NCBI GenBank assembly: GCA_037179335.1
Contig: JAKZHN010000011.1
Coordinates: 154,428 to 218,427, forward strand
DNA length: 64,000 nucleotides
Direction of reading: 5' to 3'
Source of the DNA: Cyclaneusma minus
Taxonomy: Eukaryota > Ascomycota > Leotiomycetes > Marthamycetales > Marthamycetaceae
The notes beneath the pieces are model-generated. The model did no database searches. It saw only the letters and a list, made by a program, of their open reading frames with translations, and was not told the origin of the DNA. Of this stretch, positions 1-11,121 are shown in pieces. Within the stretch, counting starts at the first letter, position 1, and every line of letters starts with the position of its first letter. The translations under genes were made by a program, and so were the position numbers.

Positions 1-627
<627 letters not shown>

Positions 628-1964
628 ATGATGGGTTCAATGAATTCCTTGAAACCTCTCGATGGCAGTAAGTTGTTCGAGCCTCTCGAACTCGGGGCTT
701 TGAAGCTTGAGCATCGCGTTGTGCTCGCGCCTCTCACTCGCATGAGGGCTTCGAAGGAGAGCGACGGTATTTGGGTGTGCAACGACATGAATGTGGAATA
801 CTACTCACAAAGGGCGAGTAAAGGCGGCTTCCTCCTGACAGAGGCCTGCCCAATCAGCCGACGGGTATGTGACCAAATTCCATATTTTCAATCAACATGC
901 GTACTGACATCTGCCCAGGCAGCAGGTTATCCTGGAGTCCCCGGCATCTTCACGGAAAGCCAAATCGCTGCTTGGAAGAAGGTGACAAACGCCGTGCATG
1001 CGAAGGGTGCTTATATCTATTGTCAGCTATGGCATGTCGGGCGAGCAACGGTGCCAGCTCTCATCGAAGGGCAACAAGCATTGAGCTCATCCGACATTCC
1101 GATTTCTGGAAAGGCTCTCAATGGCCAGGAGTATTCGAATACACCGCCGAAGCCTATGTCTGTGGAGGAAATCGAGGCTGAGGTCGAAGAATATGTTGCT
1201 GCATCGAAGAGGGCGATGGAAGCTGGTTTCGATGGTGTTGAAATCCATTCGTCAGTGGTCTAAGAATGTGATAGCTCGAAAAATACTGACCGTAGAATAG
1301 TGCCAACGGATATCTGTTAGATCAGTTCTTACATGACAACGCCAATAACAGAACGGACTCCTATGGCGGCTCAATCGAGAACCGTATCCGCTTTCCAATG
1401 AAGGTGATCAAGGCCATCACCTCAGCAATTGGGCCCGACAAGACTGGAATTCGTCTGTCTCCATACAACTACTTCCAGGACACTAAAGACAGTGACCCGA
1501 ATGGACACTGGGCATATCTTTGTGAGCAGATTGCGGAACTTCCAGCAGAAAACCGACCTTCCTATGTCCACATGGTCGAGCCACGATTCGATGAAGTGCT
1601 GTCTGAGGAAGCCAAACTCGCATCTCTACCATCTGGCAAGGCCGTTGTCAAGGCTGTGGGTGCTGGAGCTTCCTCGGATGGTCCTGCGCATTCTCTGGTT
1701 CCGTTTCGAAAGATTCTCCAGAAGACCGGTGTCAAATTTCTGTCGTGCGGCAGTAACGATAGGGACAACGCGGTTCCCAAACTCGACGCCGATGAATCTG
1801 ATGCTGTCGTCTTCGGTAGATGGTTCATTGCGAATCCAGACTTGCCTCGAAGATTGAAGGAGGGCCTGCCGCTGAATGAGTATGATCGCACAACCTTCTA
1901 TGGCGCTGAGCCGCCGAGCAAGGGATATGTTGATTACCCGTTCTATTCGGAGGGTTCTGGATGA
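628..1964 (+). CDS. NADH:flavin oxidoreductase, Old Yellow Enzyme family
   Basis: Predicted exons are 628-864, 919-1250 and 1301-1964 (introns of 54 and 50 nt, GT-AG), giving 410 aa, the usual size for a fungal OYE. The first intron is a multiple of three, so the frame stays open through it; removing it restores the normal join RR-AAGYPGVPGIF. Seen: a TIM-barrel OYE pattern with LAPLTRMRA near the N-terminus, the WHVGR motif, and HSANGYLLDQFLH with the His/Asn pair (about residues 189 and 192) that binds the substrate carbonyl, followed by YGGSIENR. The family are FMN enzymes that reduce the C=C bond of alpha,beta-unsaturated carbonyls with NAD(P)H; members serve in oxylipin, ergot alkaloid and detoxification chemistry. 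No biosynthetic partners are adjacent, so a general detoxifying reductase is the safest reading. The substrate cannot be told. Confidence 0.92.
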
Positions 1965-3650
1965 GCCCCACGGGAGAGGAGATGGCCGAGAGACTGGATG
2001 CTGGGAATCAGGACCGTAGTGCTTGATACTGGGTATTAATAGCATTGTGAGTAATGAAAATTCTCGTTTCATATACAGTTGTTGGCCCGGCATAAAACCT
2101 GGAAACTCGAAGCTCGATGCTGGAAGTTAGGCGACGCGACTTCGGGCCTCGAGGCTGGAGGCAAGGACCGACCTGTTGAAGCTGGAAAGACGGCCACGGG
2201 CGGAGGTGGTGAGACGAGACAGCGAGTAGGATGCCATGCCTAAAATAGCTTGGCGACTATCGACACCTAATCGCAGACGGTCGAGTGGCCGGGTGAGCTG
2301 GCTCTGAGATTCTGTAAACGGCTGCCCATGCATATGCGTTGACAAAGCAATGTCGTTGGTTTCAACGCCTCTTCTCCATCTCGCTCGCATCTCGCGTCTC
2401 GCACATCGCATTTGTCGATTCAGACACAGCCACGTGCTTCAGCCTTGCCGTTGGAACCAGCCACGATGCAGTTTTGAGAGCGGACAGCAGTCCGTTGGCT
2501 AAACGAAGCGCTGGGCGATCTGGGTTGGCGCTTAACGACAGATCTCGGGCGCCTGCGAGTGAAGATGCATGGGCTTGAAACTTGGTGTTGTGCAAACAGA
2601 AAGGCTGGGGCGGGCCCTAGCGGGGCGCTAGTAAGGGTGCGCCAAACCCCTAAAAATGCCTTTACAAGACCAAACTCACTGCCTGATTCTCAAACAGTCT
2701 GTATAATCTCTAGATACTCGTTTTCTAGATACTCGTTTTTCTCTTACTAGTAAGGTCATTTTTACCTACCAAGGTTTACATTTTTATTCACATTTTCATT
2801 CACATTTTCCCTATACTTTTTTCGTGCGCTTGCTTCTGAATACTTAGGGCGTTCCTACTAGTATGCTTGACTTATAAAAAAAAACTCTATTTGGGTACCT
2901 AGTTTCAGTGTAGATCACCTCCAAGTTTCCTTCAATGCAAACACGAGGCACGGCCACATGTTTCTAAATTCTGTGTTGCCATGGTGCTTGGAACGTGTTG
3001 GGCCGAAAGGTGTACCGCGTTTCTGTTGGACGATGGAACATGTCTTCCAGTGAACGAGATGATCTTCCACCAAGCTTCTGTCAGGCAGGGCTTTGAAGAG
3101 GCAGGACTGGCCAGCTGCATGCGGATCCTCGAAATAGGTGTTCCATGGAGGCGTACGGCAGGCGCAGCACGGCTCGATCCTGGGCCGCTTGGTGTGTTAC
3201 AAACAAACCTAAGACATCATTTCAGCTCCAGGAATGCCTGTGATTGGTACATCTGACGTTGACTATATTGAAGTCTTGGCTCCCCAGCTTCTCTTTCACT
3301 TTCCCTCCAAAATTCAAGGTTCACCGCATTGAAGCCTCAAATTCTACTGAAACCCCCTCGTGACCTCGTCAGCCTTGTCGGAGACATTCTCACCCAAAGT
3401 CCAGTCACAGCCTCAAATTTCGCTGTCGATTTCGTGTAAGTACTTACGCGCTTGTCTTTCCTATTTCGTGTCGGGCCAATTTCGCCTCTCTTCTTCACCA
3501 CCATCACCTCCTCCACTTCTTTTTTCTCGACCCTCACTCCTCACACAATCGGACAACTGACACGCTCGTTTTTGTCCAGCTCCATCCTACATCTCCCCAA
3601 CACGTACTTCTAGTCAACAGATCACCGTCAACCCAACAAATCTGTCCAAG
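1965..3650. other. Intergenic region, no supported gene
   Basis: Between the OYE and the SOD-like gene there is no ORF with recognisable protein character. Around 2640-2900 the sequence becomes AT-rich and holds short direct repeats: a 16-nt unit (ctagatactcgttttt) in tandem at about 2709-2740 and attcacattttc twice at about 2787-2810. The last few hundred bases, rich in CT tracts, are the likely promoter and leader of the downstream gene. Confidence 0.4.
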
Positions 3651-4490
3651 ATGCACTCCTCCACTCTCTTCGGAAGCCTGTTGGCCCTGGTCGCTGTTGG
3701 TGTCAAAGCCCAAACCAACTCGACCCCCATCACCGGAGTGAGTAAACACACAAGTCTCTGGGTAACATATGATCAAGACTGACTTGGGCTTCCAGATCCT
3801 CGGCAATGCCACCGTGATCACCAACAATCCTCCTGGTCTGACCTACGTTGCCACTCTTCCCACCACTGGCAGCGTCCAGGGAAGTGTCAGCGGTACTGCC
3901 AACTCTGGAGGTAAGAGTGGACGCTACAATGACGCGACTGTGGCAGCGTGACTGACACATTGCTAGGAACCGGTGTCCAATTCACTGTCTCGTTCTCCGG
4001 CCTTCCCACCAGTGGAGGTCCATTCCTCTACCACCTCCACGCCTTTCCAGTCGCCTCCGACGGCAACTGTTCGTCGACCCTGGGCCACATCGATCCCTTC
4101 TTGCGCGGCGAAACTCCCGTCTGCGACCCTACTCTCCCCGAGACCTGCCAAGTCGGCGACCTCTCCGGTAAATATGGCAAGATCACTTCCGACCCATTCA
4201 CCGCCAGCTACGTCGACGACTTCGCCTCCACTGTCACTGGTCTTGGAAGTTTCTTCGGCAACAGAAGTATCACGCTCCACTACGCCAATAAAACCCGTCT
4301 CGCTTGTGCCAACTTCGCCCTTGCTGGCCAGAGCACCACTGCTCCTTACCCCAGCAACACCACAAGCAATGCTACTGGCAGCACATCCCCAGCTGCTTCG
4401 GCGACCCAGTCCTTCACTGGCGCTGCGTCTGCTGTGAAGGCGCCTGTGATGTTGCTAATGGGCTTGGCTGCTGCTACGTACTTCCTCTAA
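3651..4490 (+). CDS. GPI-anchored secreted superoxide dismutase-like protein
   Basis: Exons 3651-3737, 3796-3910 and 3967-4490 give 241 aa. The N-terminus is a signal peptide (MHSSTLFGSLLALVAVGVKA), the C-terminus a Ser/Thr/Ala-rich stalk followed by a hydrophobic tail (VMLLMGLAAATYFL), the layout of a GPI-anchored wall protein. The middle is a Cu/Zn-SOD fold: FLYHLHAFPV gives two copper histidines (about H90, H92), LGHIDPF a third (H108) and LHYANKTRLAC a fourth (H172) with the nearby Arg. No His lies between H108 and H172, where the zinc ligands of canonical SOD would be; this resembles the copper-only cell-surface SODs such as Candida SOD5. Inferred role: removal of extracellular superoxide, or copper binding, at the cell surface. 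The codon at the exon 2/3 join is split G|GA. Confidence 0.85.
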
Positions 4491-5330
4491 GTGCGTGCAA
4501 CGAACTCGACTTGTACTCTAGCCTGATCGACATCTTCGTTTACTTTTCTATGCTCGACCGCTAGGGCATCGGTGGCGTTTAGAGGAGGTGTCTATGGCGG
4601 GTTGGCGTTCTCATGGCTCATTGGCTTGTGCCCCAAGGAGTTAATGGAAGTAAAACAGAGATACTGAGTGGGGAGAGCATCTTTGTTCTCATACGACTCT
4701 TATGTGTCGTATTTGCTTGATTGTACAATAGCTTGCCTTCAAATATCAAGCATGGATTTCGAGAGAACTCTTTCAGTGGATGACATGAACAGACTGATGA
4801 TATACCGAGAGGCCGGCCGATTATGCGTTGGTGCTAATCTGAATTTCGGCCAACCCAGTACTCACTCACCAAAGAACGAGACCTTGAAGTTGCGCTTGAA
4901 CTTGAACTTGATGCTGCCAAGTTGAGCTGCACTTGAATTTGAAGTTGAAGTTGTTATGTTGAAGTTGCGCTAAAACTCAAACTTTGAAACTGCGCTTGAA
5001 CTGGAACTTGAGAAGCTGCCAAGTTGAAGTTGCGCTTGAGTTTGAAGTTGCGCATGAGTTTGAAGTTGCGCATGAGTTTGAAGTTGCGCATGAGTTTGAA
5101 CTTGAAGCTGTTAAGTTGAAGCTGTCAAGTTGAAGTTGCCAAGGTGAATGCCGCCAATAACTTGCATTTGAGGAACAACTGACACTTGGCACGGAGCCAA
5201 AGACAAGTGTAGCATCAAAGCTTCGAAGACTGTCAGAGAATCATGGTATTTCATTTCTCCCAGAGAATTCCAGATCGCTAACCGCCCAACTCCAAGAACC
5301 GGGTATTTCCCAAATGCTCATCCCAATACA
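4491..5330. other. Intergenic region with repeats between two convergent genes
   Basis: No gene is visible. It holds the 3' ends of the SOD-like gene (+) and the MFS gene (-). From about 4880 to 5145 the sequence is built of degenerate copies of words such as gaagttgcgc, aacttgaa and gctgccaag, including the tandem array listed separately. Confidence 0.5.
5026..5097. repeat. 18-bp tandem repeat, four units
   Basis: Four head-to-tail copies of an 18-bp unit, gaagttgcgcatgagttt; the first copy has t for a at position 11. Degenerate relatives of the unit extend on both sides (about 4880-5145). Because 18 is a multiple of three the array leaves an open frame on the minus strand (an SNSCAT peptide repeat), but nothing suggests that it is translated. 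Confidence 0.9.
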
Positions 5331-7027
5331 TCACAAAATGTATCTGAAAAGGGGTCCATCATTCTCCGCGCCAATGCCAGCATCAACCTTCTTCTCCTCC
5401 GTCGTCCTCTCAACACTGTACTTCTCATCCAGCTTCTTATTCTCCCACTTGAGCAGCGTCCGCAGACAGAATGCTAAGAAGCCGTTGAAGATCATGAAGG
5501 CAGCGCAAATCCACATGCCCCTGCGATAGTAGGGTCCTTCGCTGGACGGATACGAGTTGATGCCTAGCAGTGGCCCGCACTGTCCGATCATGCCTAGGAT
5601 TGCAATGCCCGTGCCGCGCTTGCTGTCGGAGCCCTGGTTGTTCAATACCCAGGGGATGATATTGCCAATGCAGGGGAAAATTCCGGCAGCTGCGAGGTAG
5701 ACACCTGCGTAGCGTGGGCCAGTGCCTGTAGCTGTTGCCAGCATGATGTAGCCAGCAGCTCCGATCACACTCAGTCCCATGATCATCAGACCTCGCTGTT
5801 TGGTCTTATCCGAAATGTAGGTTGTGATGATAACCAGCAAGAAAGCGAGGAAGTAAGGCGGTGCCGAAAGACCTTGCGCCGTGACGGACGTGAAACCCAT
5901 TTCGCTCAGGATGGTAGGGAGAAAGACGGGAAGCGATGCGAAGGAGACATTGCATGAGAAGTACATGAATGCGGTGAAGAAGTTCTTGGGATCGATCAGA
6001 GCAGCGCCGACTTCGCGCCAGTCAATGTGGCCCATTCGAGTGTGCTCTGCTTCTTCTCCTACTTGACTCACACCACGGGTCTTGGCGAGAGCTTTTTCCT
6101 CTGCCGTCAGGCGGTTGAATTTGTCGGGGCAGTCAGGGAGAAGGAAGAAGACCACGACGGACGTGACGATACTGGGCAGTCCCTCGACGAGGAACAAGAG
6201 TCGCCAGTTCGCGATTCCAGAAGGGTCACCGCTGGTAATGCCGTAGGCCAATGCGCCGGCGAAACAAGTGCCCAGGGGTGCCGCCGACAAGAAGAAACCG
6301 ATCCGCACTCCTAGCTCGTGGCGGAGGTAGAAGAAGGAGAGTAGGTAGGGGATACCGGGACCAAAGCCGGCTTCGAAAAATCCGAGGAAGAATCGGCAGG
6401 CCATCATTCCGGACCAAGAGTAGGTAGCCGATTGAAGTGTTGCGACTATGCCCCAACCTGCCACACAAAATGCTGCCCACATGTGGGGAGGCACGATCTT
6501 CCACATGAGAGCGAACCTAAAGATTTCCGTCAGAAGGAGAAATGTGGACAATGGGGATGTACATACCATTCGAAAAGGATGTAAGCTATGTAGAAGATGG
6601 TCAGGTACCATTCGTAGGTTCCGCCGAGCTCATCTTGCATTCCCGCGATCTTTGCATTTCTAAACAACCTGTTAGATGTTGTTGTAGACTTATCTGGAGT
6701 TTTGCTTACCCGATGTTGGATCTGTCGAGGTAGCTGAGGAGGTCTAAGAGTCAAGTGTTAGCATTGTGCGCAGATTCAACGACGAGGCTCACTACAACTT
6801 CACTTACAGAGGATCATGGTCAGCGGTACCAGCCTTCGATCAAGCTTCCTGAGCAATCTCTTCTCGGCCATAGGATCGATGTATGGTGCATCTTGAACAG
6901 TGCGGGCGCTCTCCAGGTGGCTGATGTCGACCTTCTCTGCAGAGACTGAGCCTTGCTCTGTATTGTTCGTCACAACGTTTGGTGACGCTGCGTCCCGCGC
7001 ATTCTTGCTCTTCCCGAAGAGGGCCAT
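5331..7027 (-). CDS. MFS transporter, anion:cation symporter (DAL5/TNA1-like) family
   Basis: Exons on the minus strand: 7027-6808, 6743-6710, 6659-6567 and 6516-5331, joined in phase to 510 aa (introns 64, 50 and 50 nt). The family signature LDRSNIGNAKI sits in the first membrane helix and is assembled across the 34-nt second exon, so the splice model is well supported. It continues with FEWFALMWKIVPPHMW and about 12 hydrophobic segments. The family moves small organic anions such as allantoate, nicotinate, pantothenate or biotin precursors with protons across the plasma membrane. N- and C-termini are hydrophilic and probably cytoplasmic. The substrate cannot be read from the sequence. It is convergent with the SOD-like gene, and upstream lies the gene-poor block. 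Confidence 0.9.
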
Positions 7028-7951
7028 GATAGCTGTAACTTGGCAGACAGGTGGAATTAAAGGTCGAGTATTTTGAATGGAAAGAAGGTAGAGAGACAGC
7101 TGTGGGAGAAGGGTCTCTTTTATGTCCGTAGGCAGCTCGCTAGTGTATATATCTCTTTTGTGGGCCTCACGAAGTCTGAAGAGGGTGTATCTGGAGCTGG
7201 CTATAGGTGAAGCTTCAAGCTGCTGATGGCGCAGAAGGTGGTTGAAGAGGAGAGAACTTCGGGCATGCAAGCGTGGAGTTTTGAGGGCAGGGCGTCACCT
7301 TCAGCCTTCGGCGTCACTCAGCTGCCGCTAGACCTACCTTTTCTTTGTCCCCGGTCAATCATAAAGGACACTTTACATGGGGTAGTCCGCTGTCAATCGT
7401 GGGGTTAACCCCGCTCGGAGACCCCTGTTCCGTTGGCTTTCTTCTCTCCGCAATTCGTCGAGGTGGATCGTGGATGGGAAAGACAGTAGACTGGGGCGGC
7501 AAAGCCAGATCCTCCTGGCAGACATTGTTACACTTATGGTGGGCTAGAATACGCCCACCTCACACAGACTTGACAGATCGACTCGCATGAACCACTGGAG
7601 AGTCTCCGGTCCTGCGTCTTGATGCTCGAGTAGCAAAGCTTGACCGAAGTCTTCAAGGTGAACCAGGGCTTCGGGGGGGACTTGCGGCTTCGACAGAACC
7701 ATACATGTACAAACTCAAAGCAAGTGCGAAAGTCAATGGAAACGGCCACAAACCTGGCAGCGTACATGTAGCGCCCTGATTACTGATTAGTTGCAGGGAC
7801 TCGCGGCACCATCCAGTTATCATTACCGCCTGACTAGTTTCCGCCTACGCCTCAAGAGTACTCGGGTCACTTGACCGTTTGCTTGGCTCGGATACTGAAG
7901 GCCGTCGGACCAAACTGTCGGGCACCCCACATTTGCGCCGAGAAAAGCTAC
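7028..7951. other. Upstream region of the MFS gene
   Basis: No ORF here has protein character. The part next to 7027 is the leader and promoter of the minus-strand MFS gene. The rest, up to the left end of the inverted-repeat element at 7952, is unassigned. Confidence 0.4.
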
Positions 7952-8596
7952 ATTAGGGGACCTTGCTGGGCCAAGAACACAGTGTTATTATGGTGTTTAT
8001 TGCGTATTGGTGCTAATACGGTGTTGAATTCATTTGCTGCCGTAATCCCGTGTTTTTTCCAACACGGTATTTTGGCCCAATACGGTGTTTTGAAAGCCAA
8101 TACGGTGTTTTTGGCACTGGGGCAATGCAGAATACAAAAGTGACCTGCTACGCCATAGTAACTGCAGTGCCTTAGCAAGTCACTTTTATATTCTGCACTG
8201 CCCCAATAACCTTTTACCAAATCTTCCACCAGCCAGTATAGCCAGCCAGCCAATTACACATACCAGATATAAAAATTGCAAAAAACCCTTATTCTATTGA
8301 TTTTAAAATCAATTTGTAAACATTTAAAGCTTTTTTGCATAAATATCTAATTTACGCGATTGCTTATCAGCGCTAAAAAGCTTACTGATTTAATACCGTA
8401 TTGCTAATTGGCTATAGTGTTTTAAAAACACCGTATTTTTTCAAAAATACCGTGTTCTTGGCAATTACCGTATTGGCAAAAATACAGTAATAATACACTA
8501 GCTAGCCCCAATACGGTTTTAGCACGGCCCTAACACGGTAATAATACCACAGCACCATATTAATACTGTTTTCTTGGCCCACCAAGGCCCCCTAAT
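7952..8596. mobile_element. 645-bp non-coding element with terminal inverted repeats (MITE-like)
   Basis: The left end reads ATTAGGGGACCTTGCTGGGC and the right end, reverse-complemented, ATTAGGGGGCCTTGGTGGGC; the similarity continues for another 25 bp or so (CCAAGAACACAGTGTTATTA against CCAAGAAAACAGTATTAATA). TA dinucleotides sit at both ends (7954-7955 and 8593-8594), as for Tc1/mariner-type insertions, although the ATTA/TAAT symmetry makes the exact boundary uncertain. The interior is AT-rich and carries many copies of words like aatacggtgttt in both orientations. No transposase can be read in any frame, so it would be a non-autonomous element. The family is not known to me. Confidence 0.75.
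8119..8204. repeat. 26-bp inverted repeat (foldback) inside the MITE-like element
   Basis: The arm at 8119-8144 (ggggcaatgcagaatacaaa, then agtgac) is the reverse complement of 8179-8204 with two mismatches. The 34-nt spacer starts ctgctacgcc. It could be an element nested in the larger one or an internal stem of it. Confidence 0.85.
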
Positions 8597-9899
8597 ATAT
8601 TAGCTAAGCTTGGACTGCATCCGGTCAATACTATCTCGCGGCGAAACGCACGCCAATGCCAATCCGTGCAGTATCAATATAAGCAGAGTTTCAATAATGT
8701 GGTCCAGTATTCGAAAAGGCACATCAATCTATATAGCGACTGCGCGACGGTGCATTTTGTTTGCCTTGCACACTTAGTAAACTGCAAAATACCTGGAATT
8801 ACTTGGTTTTGGCACAGGCATGCGGCGATCCCCAGCCACCGGCCTTCACTACTGTTTTTAATCATCCCAAATCTTTCCAACAGTTTGACTCATTCTCACT
8901 GACATGATTGTTTATTCGAGTAAAATCATTTTCAAACAGTCGCATAAAGTAGGTGATCGGGGATTGAGTTAGCAACATATCTCAGACCACATCAGCATAA
9001 GACGTCTGCGTCCCCACAAATCCTCCCCACATCTCCATTGACATCCCCACGATTTCCAAGCCACAAGCCAAGCTGTAAGCCAAGTTTTCCCCAACCGCCA
9101 AGCATGCTCCCCAACCGCCAAGTACTTGGCTAACGTTTTGTGAGACTTCAGACTGACGGCCACTCGACCATTAATACGAGGTAGCGACCCAGCGCCCTGG
9201 CTTTGGGCGAAGTTGCGAACTGCGAACTGCGATCATGCGAAGATGATTCCGAGGAGATCCAGCTCTGAGGATACCCACCAATCTCAATGCGAGGCTCGGC
9301 CAAATGCTGCATCTCAACATTATCACATCAGACCCGCAGGTAAGCAAAATATGTAAGTCAGTGTCTTCCGCCTTGAAGTCAGTGAGAAGGACTTGATTCA
9401 AATGGGCCGTTCGAAGAAGAGAAGTCTCGGGAAGGCGTTTGCGAATCGGCTACGGCGTTGTAGTTTCGACTTCGGCTCCGAGACTCCATTTTACTTGGCA
9501 GACTGGCACAATTTTCTGTTTCTCATGTGGAGAGGATGTGTGTGGATGTCTTCCGTCCTTTGAGCAAGGAAGTATCTGACAGCGCACCATCATCGGTATT
9601 CCGACGATACAATAGGATGGAGCTCAAGAAGACATTATAACAGGCATTTTCGAACCCCACTTCACCTACGGTTGGATTGTGAGCAATCCAATAATGGAGA
9701 TTGGCGGAACCCATTTGGGATTCTCACCGCTAAAGACGGCACCCCACCTCGCTCCCGAGATGCTTGCAGACCTCGAAGTCCCCAGGATATCGGCAATTCG
9801 CTAAGTGGCCAGCACACCGTCTACAACGCACGATCAGACTGCAGTAGGGGAGACCGATGGGTGTCATCATCATTGGTGTGAATTCAGTCATATACTTGC
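8597..9899. other. Gene-poor stretch
   Basis: No supported gene. At about 9020-9130 there are short CT/CCAA repeats (ccccaaccgccaag occurs twice). From about 9670 on, the plus-strand frames may already hold decayed N-terminal sequence of the S9 peptidase relic (NGDWRNPFGILTAKDG), but I cannot prove it. Confidence 0.35.
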
Positions 9900-11121
9900 A
9901 GGCTATCGATGGGAGTCACGTCAGTGCCACTGCACTTATGCCGACTGCCCGGTAATGAGTCACAGATATCAATGTTTTCCTGGAGTCCCGATGGAAGACA
10001 TATCGAATATTTGAGTGCGGATGACAAGTATTCGGAGCAAAAGGCCCGGACGGAATGCAAAGAAGATGCAGAGGCTTCTGGGGAGAATTTGCAATACAAC
10101 AGATTGCCCTAAGCAAGTCACGGCTGGTCTCGAAGGACTGCTATTTCTGAGAGTCTACTTGGAGTCCGGACTCGAATACGGTTCTCAAACAATGCCAGAT
10201 CCCGAATTTGCTCTAATTAACGGTGAATTGTGAAGACACTGACTGTTCAGGACCGAGAAGTCTCGAGGTTGTGTCACTTTCCTACCAAGCTGTCGGATCT
10301 TTGCTAGGTCATGTCCGACCTCTAGTGGCAAGCGGCCTACAACTTGAAGAACTCTGTGTCTTCCAACTGCGTGTATGGAAATTCGCAGAGACACAGGAAT
10401 GATCCAGACGAGCTTATGGCGAAATACACGATGCCTCTCCATCTGGCTCCCACCCAGGTCTGCGGAACACACCCGCGAGACTGACTCTGCAGTTAAAGCT
10501 TGCCAGACTAAATACATCTCTTGGCGTCAGGTGAAGTCATCTACAATGGACTGTATCAGATAAAACCCCGAGATTTCAGCCTCAATGGCATCCAAACCTT
10601 TATTGCATTATCGAGACCTCTCCCAACTGTCCATTTGAAGCCTCCTTCATCCTCAATGGCACCGAATCTCGCCTTTCTAGCCACAGAGCAGCAATAGCAG
10701 CTCTTGGCATCGATTCAGCCTCCCCTATCCACTCATTCTGCTGTCCTACTTAGCAGTGACTTGCGACTCGACTCTTCACTTCTCTGCGGCGGTTTTCTTG
10801 ATACTGACTCGTCGCCAATGATAACGAACGTTGCAGTTTTTGGGACGCATTTAGTGGGACAGGCGCCATGAGGGAGTGGCGCGGAGGGCTGCGATGGAAG
10901 GGATGGCAGGTAAAGAGGGAAGTCCTTTGAGGTATATGGATAATATCAAAACATCAGCATTGATCCTGCACTCGGAGAATGACCCTGTTTGCCATGTTAG
11001 CCATACGAGGAGTTTCCTTGGGGGTTATTTGGAGAGGGGGAAAGAGTGTGAGCTGGTGTCTACTCGAGAGAGGGGCTTGGTGTTCTTCCTCGAGAAAGGG
11101 GGCGTTAGGATGACAGTTTGA
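9900..11121 (+). pseudogene. Decayed S9 (prolyl oligopeptidase-type) peptidase gene
   Basis: Pieces of one protein can be read in order on the plus strand but in shifting frames with stops. At 9909-10112 there is a beta-propeller-like piece with FSWSPDGRHIEYLSADDKYS. At about 10518-10696 a piece contains ASGEVIYNGLYQIKPRDFS. At 10876-11121 the C-terminus of an S9 hydrolase domain appears: GSPLRYMDNIKTSALILHSE, then NDPVCHVSHTRSF with the candidate catalytic Asp. Where intact relatives would have GHVF with the catalytic His, this copy reads GLVF. No GxSxG nucleophile motif is found between 10700 and 10870, so that part appears deleted. The gene cannot make an active enzyme. Assignment to S9 rests on the propeller motif plus the C-terminal motif. 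Confidence 0.7.

Noticed and set aside
2628..2862. Possible small MITE with CTAGTA ends (ctagtaagggtgcgcc against ctagtaggaacgccc)
   Set aside because: Only about 12 of 16 end bases match, no target duplication is clear, and the AT-rich interior makes chance symmetry likely.
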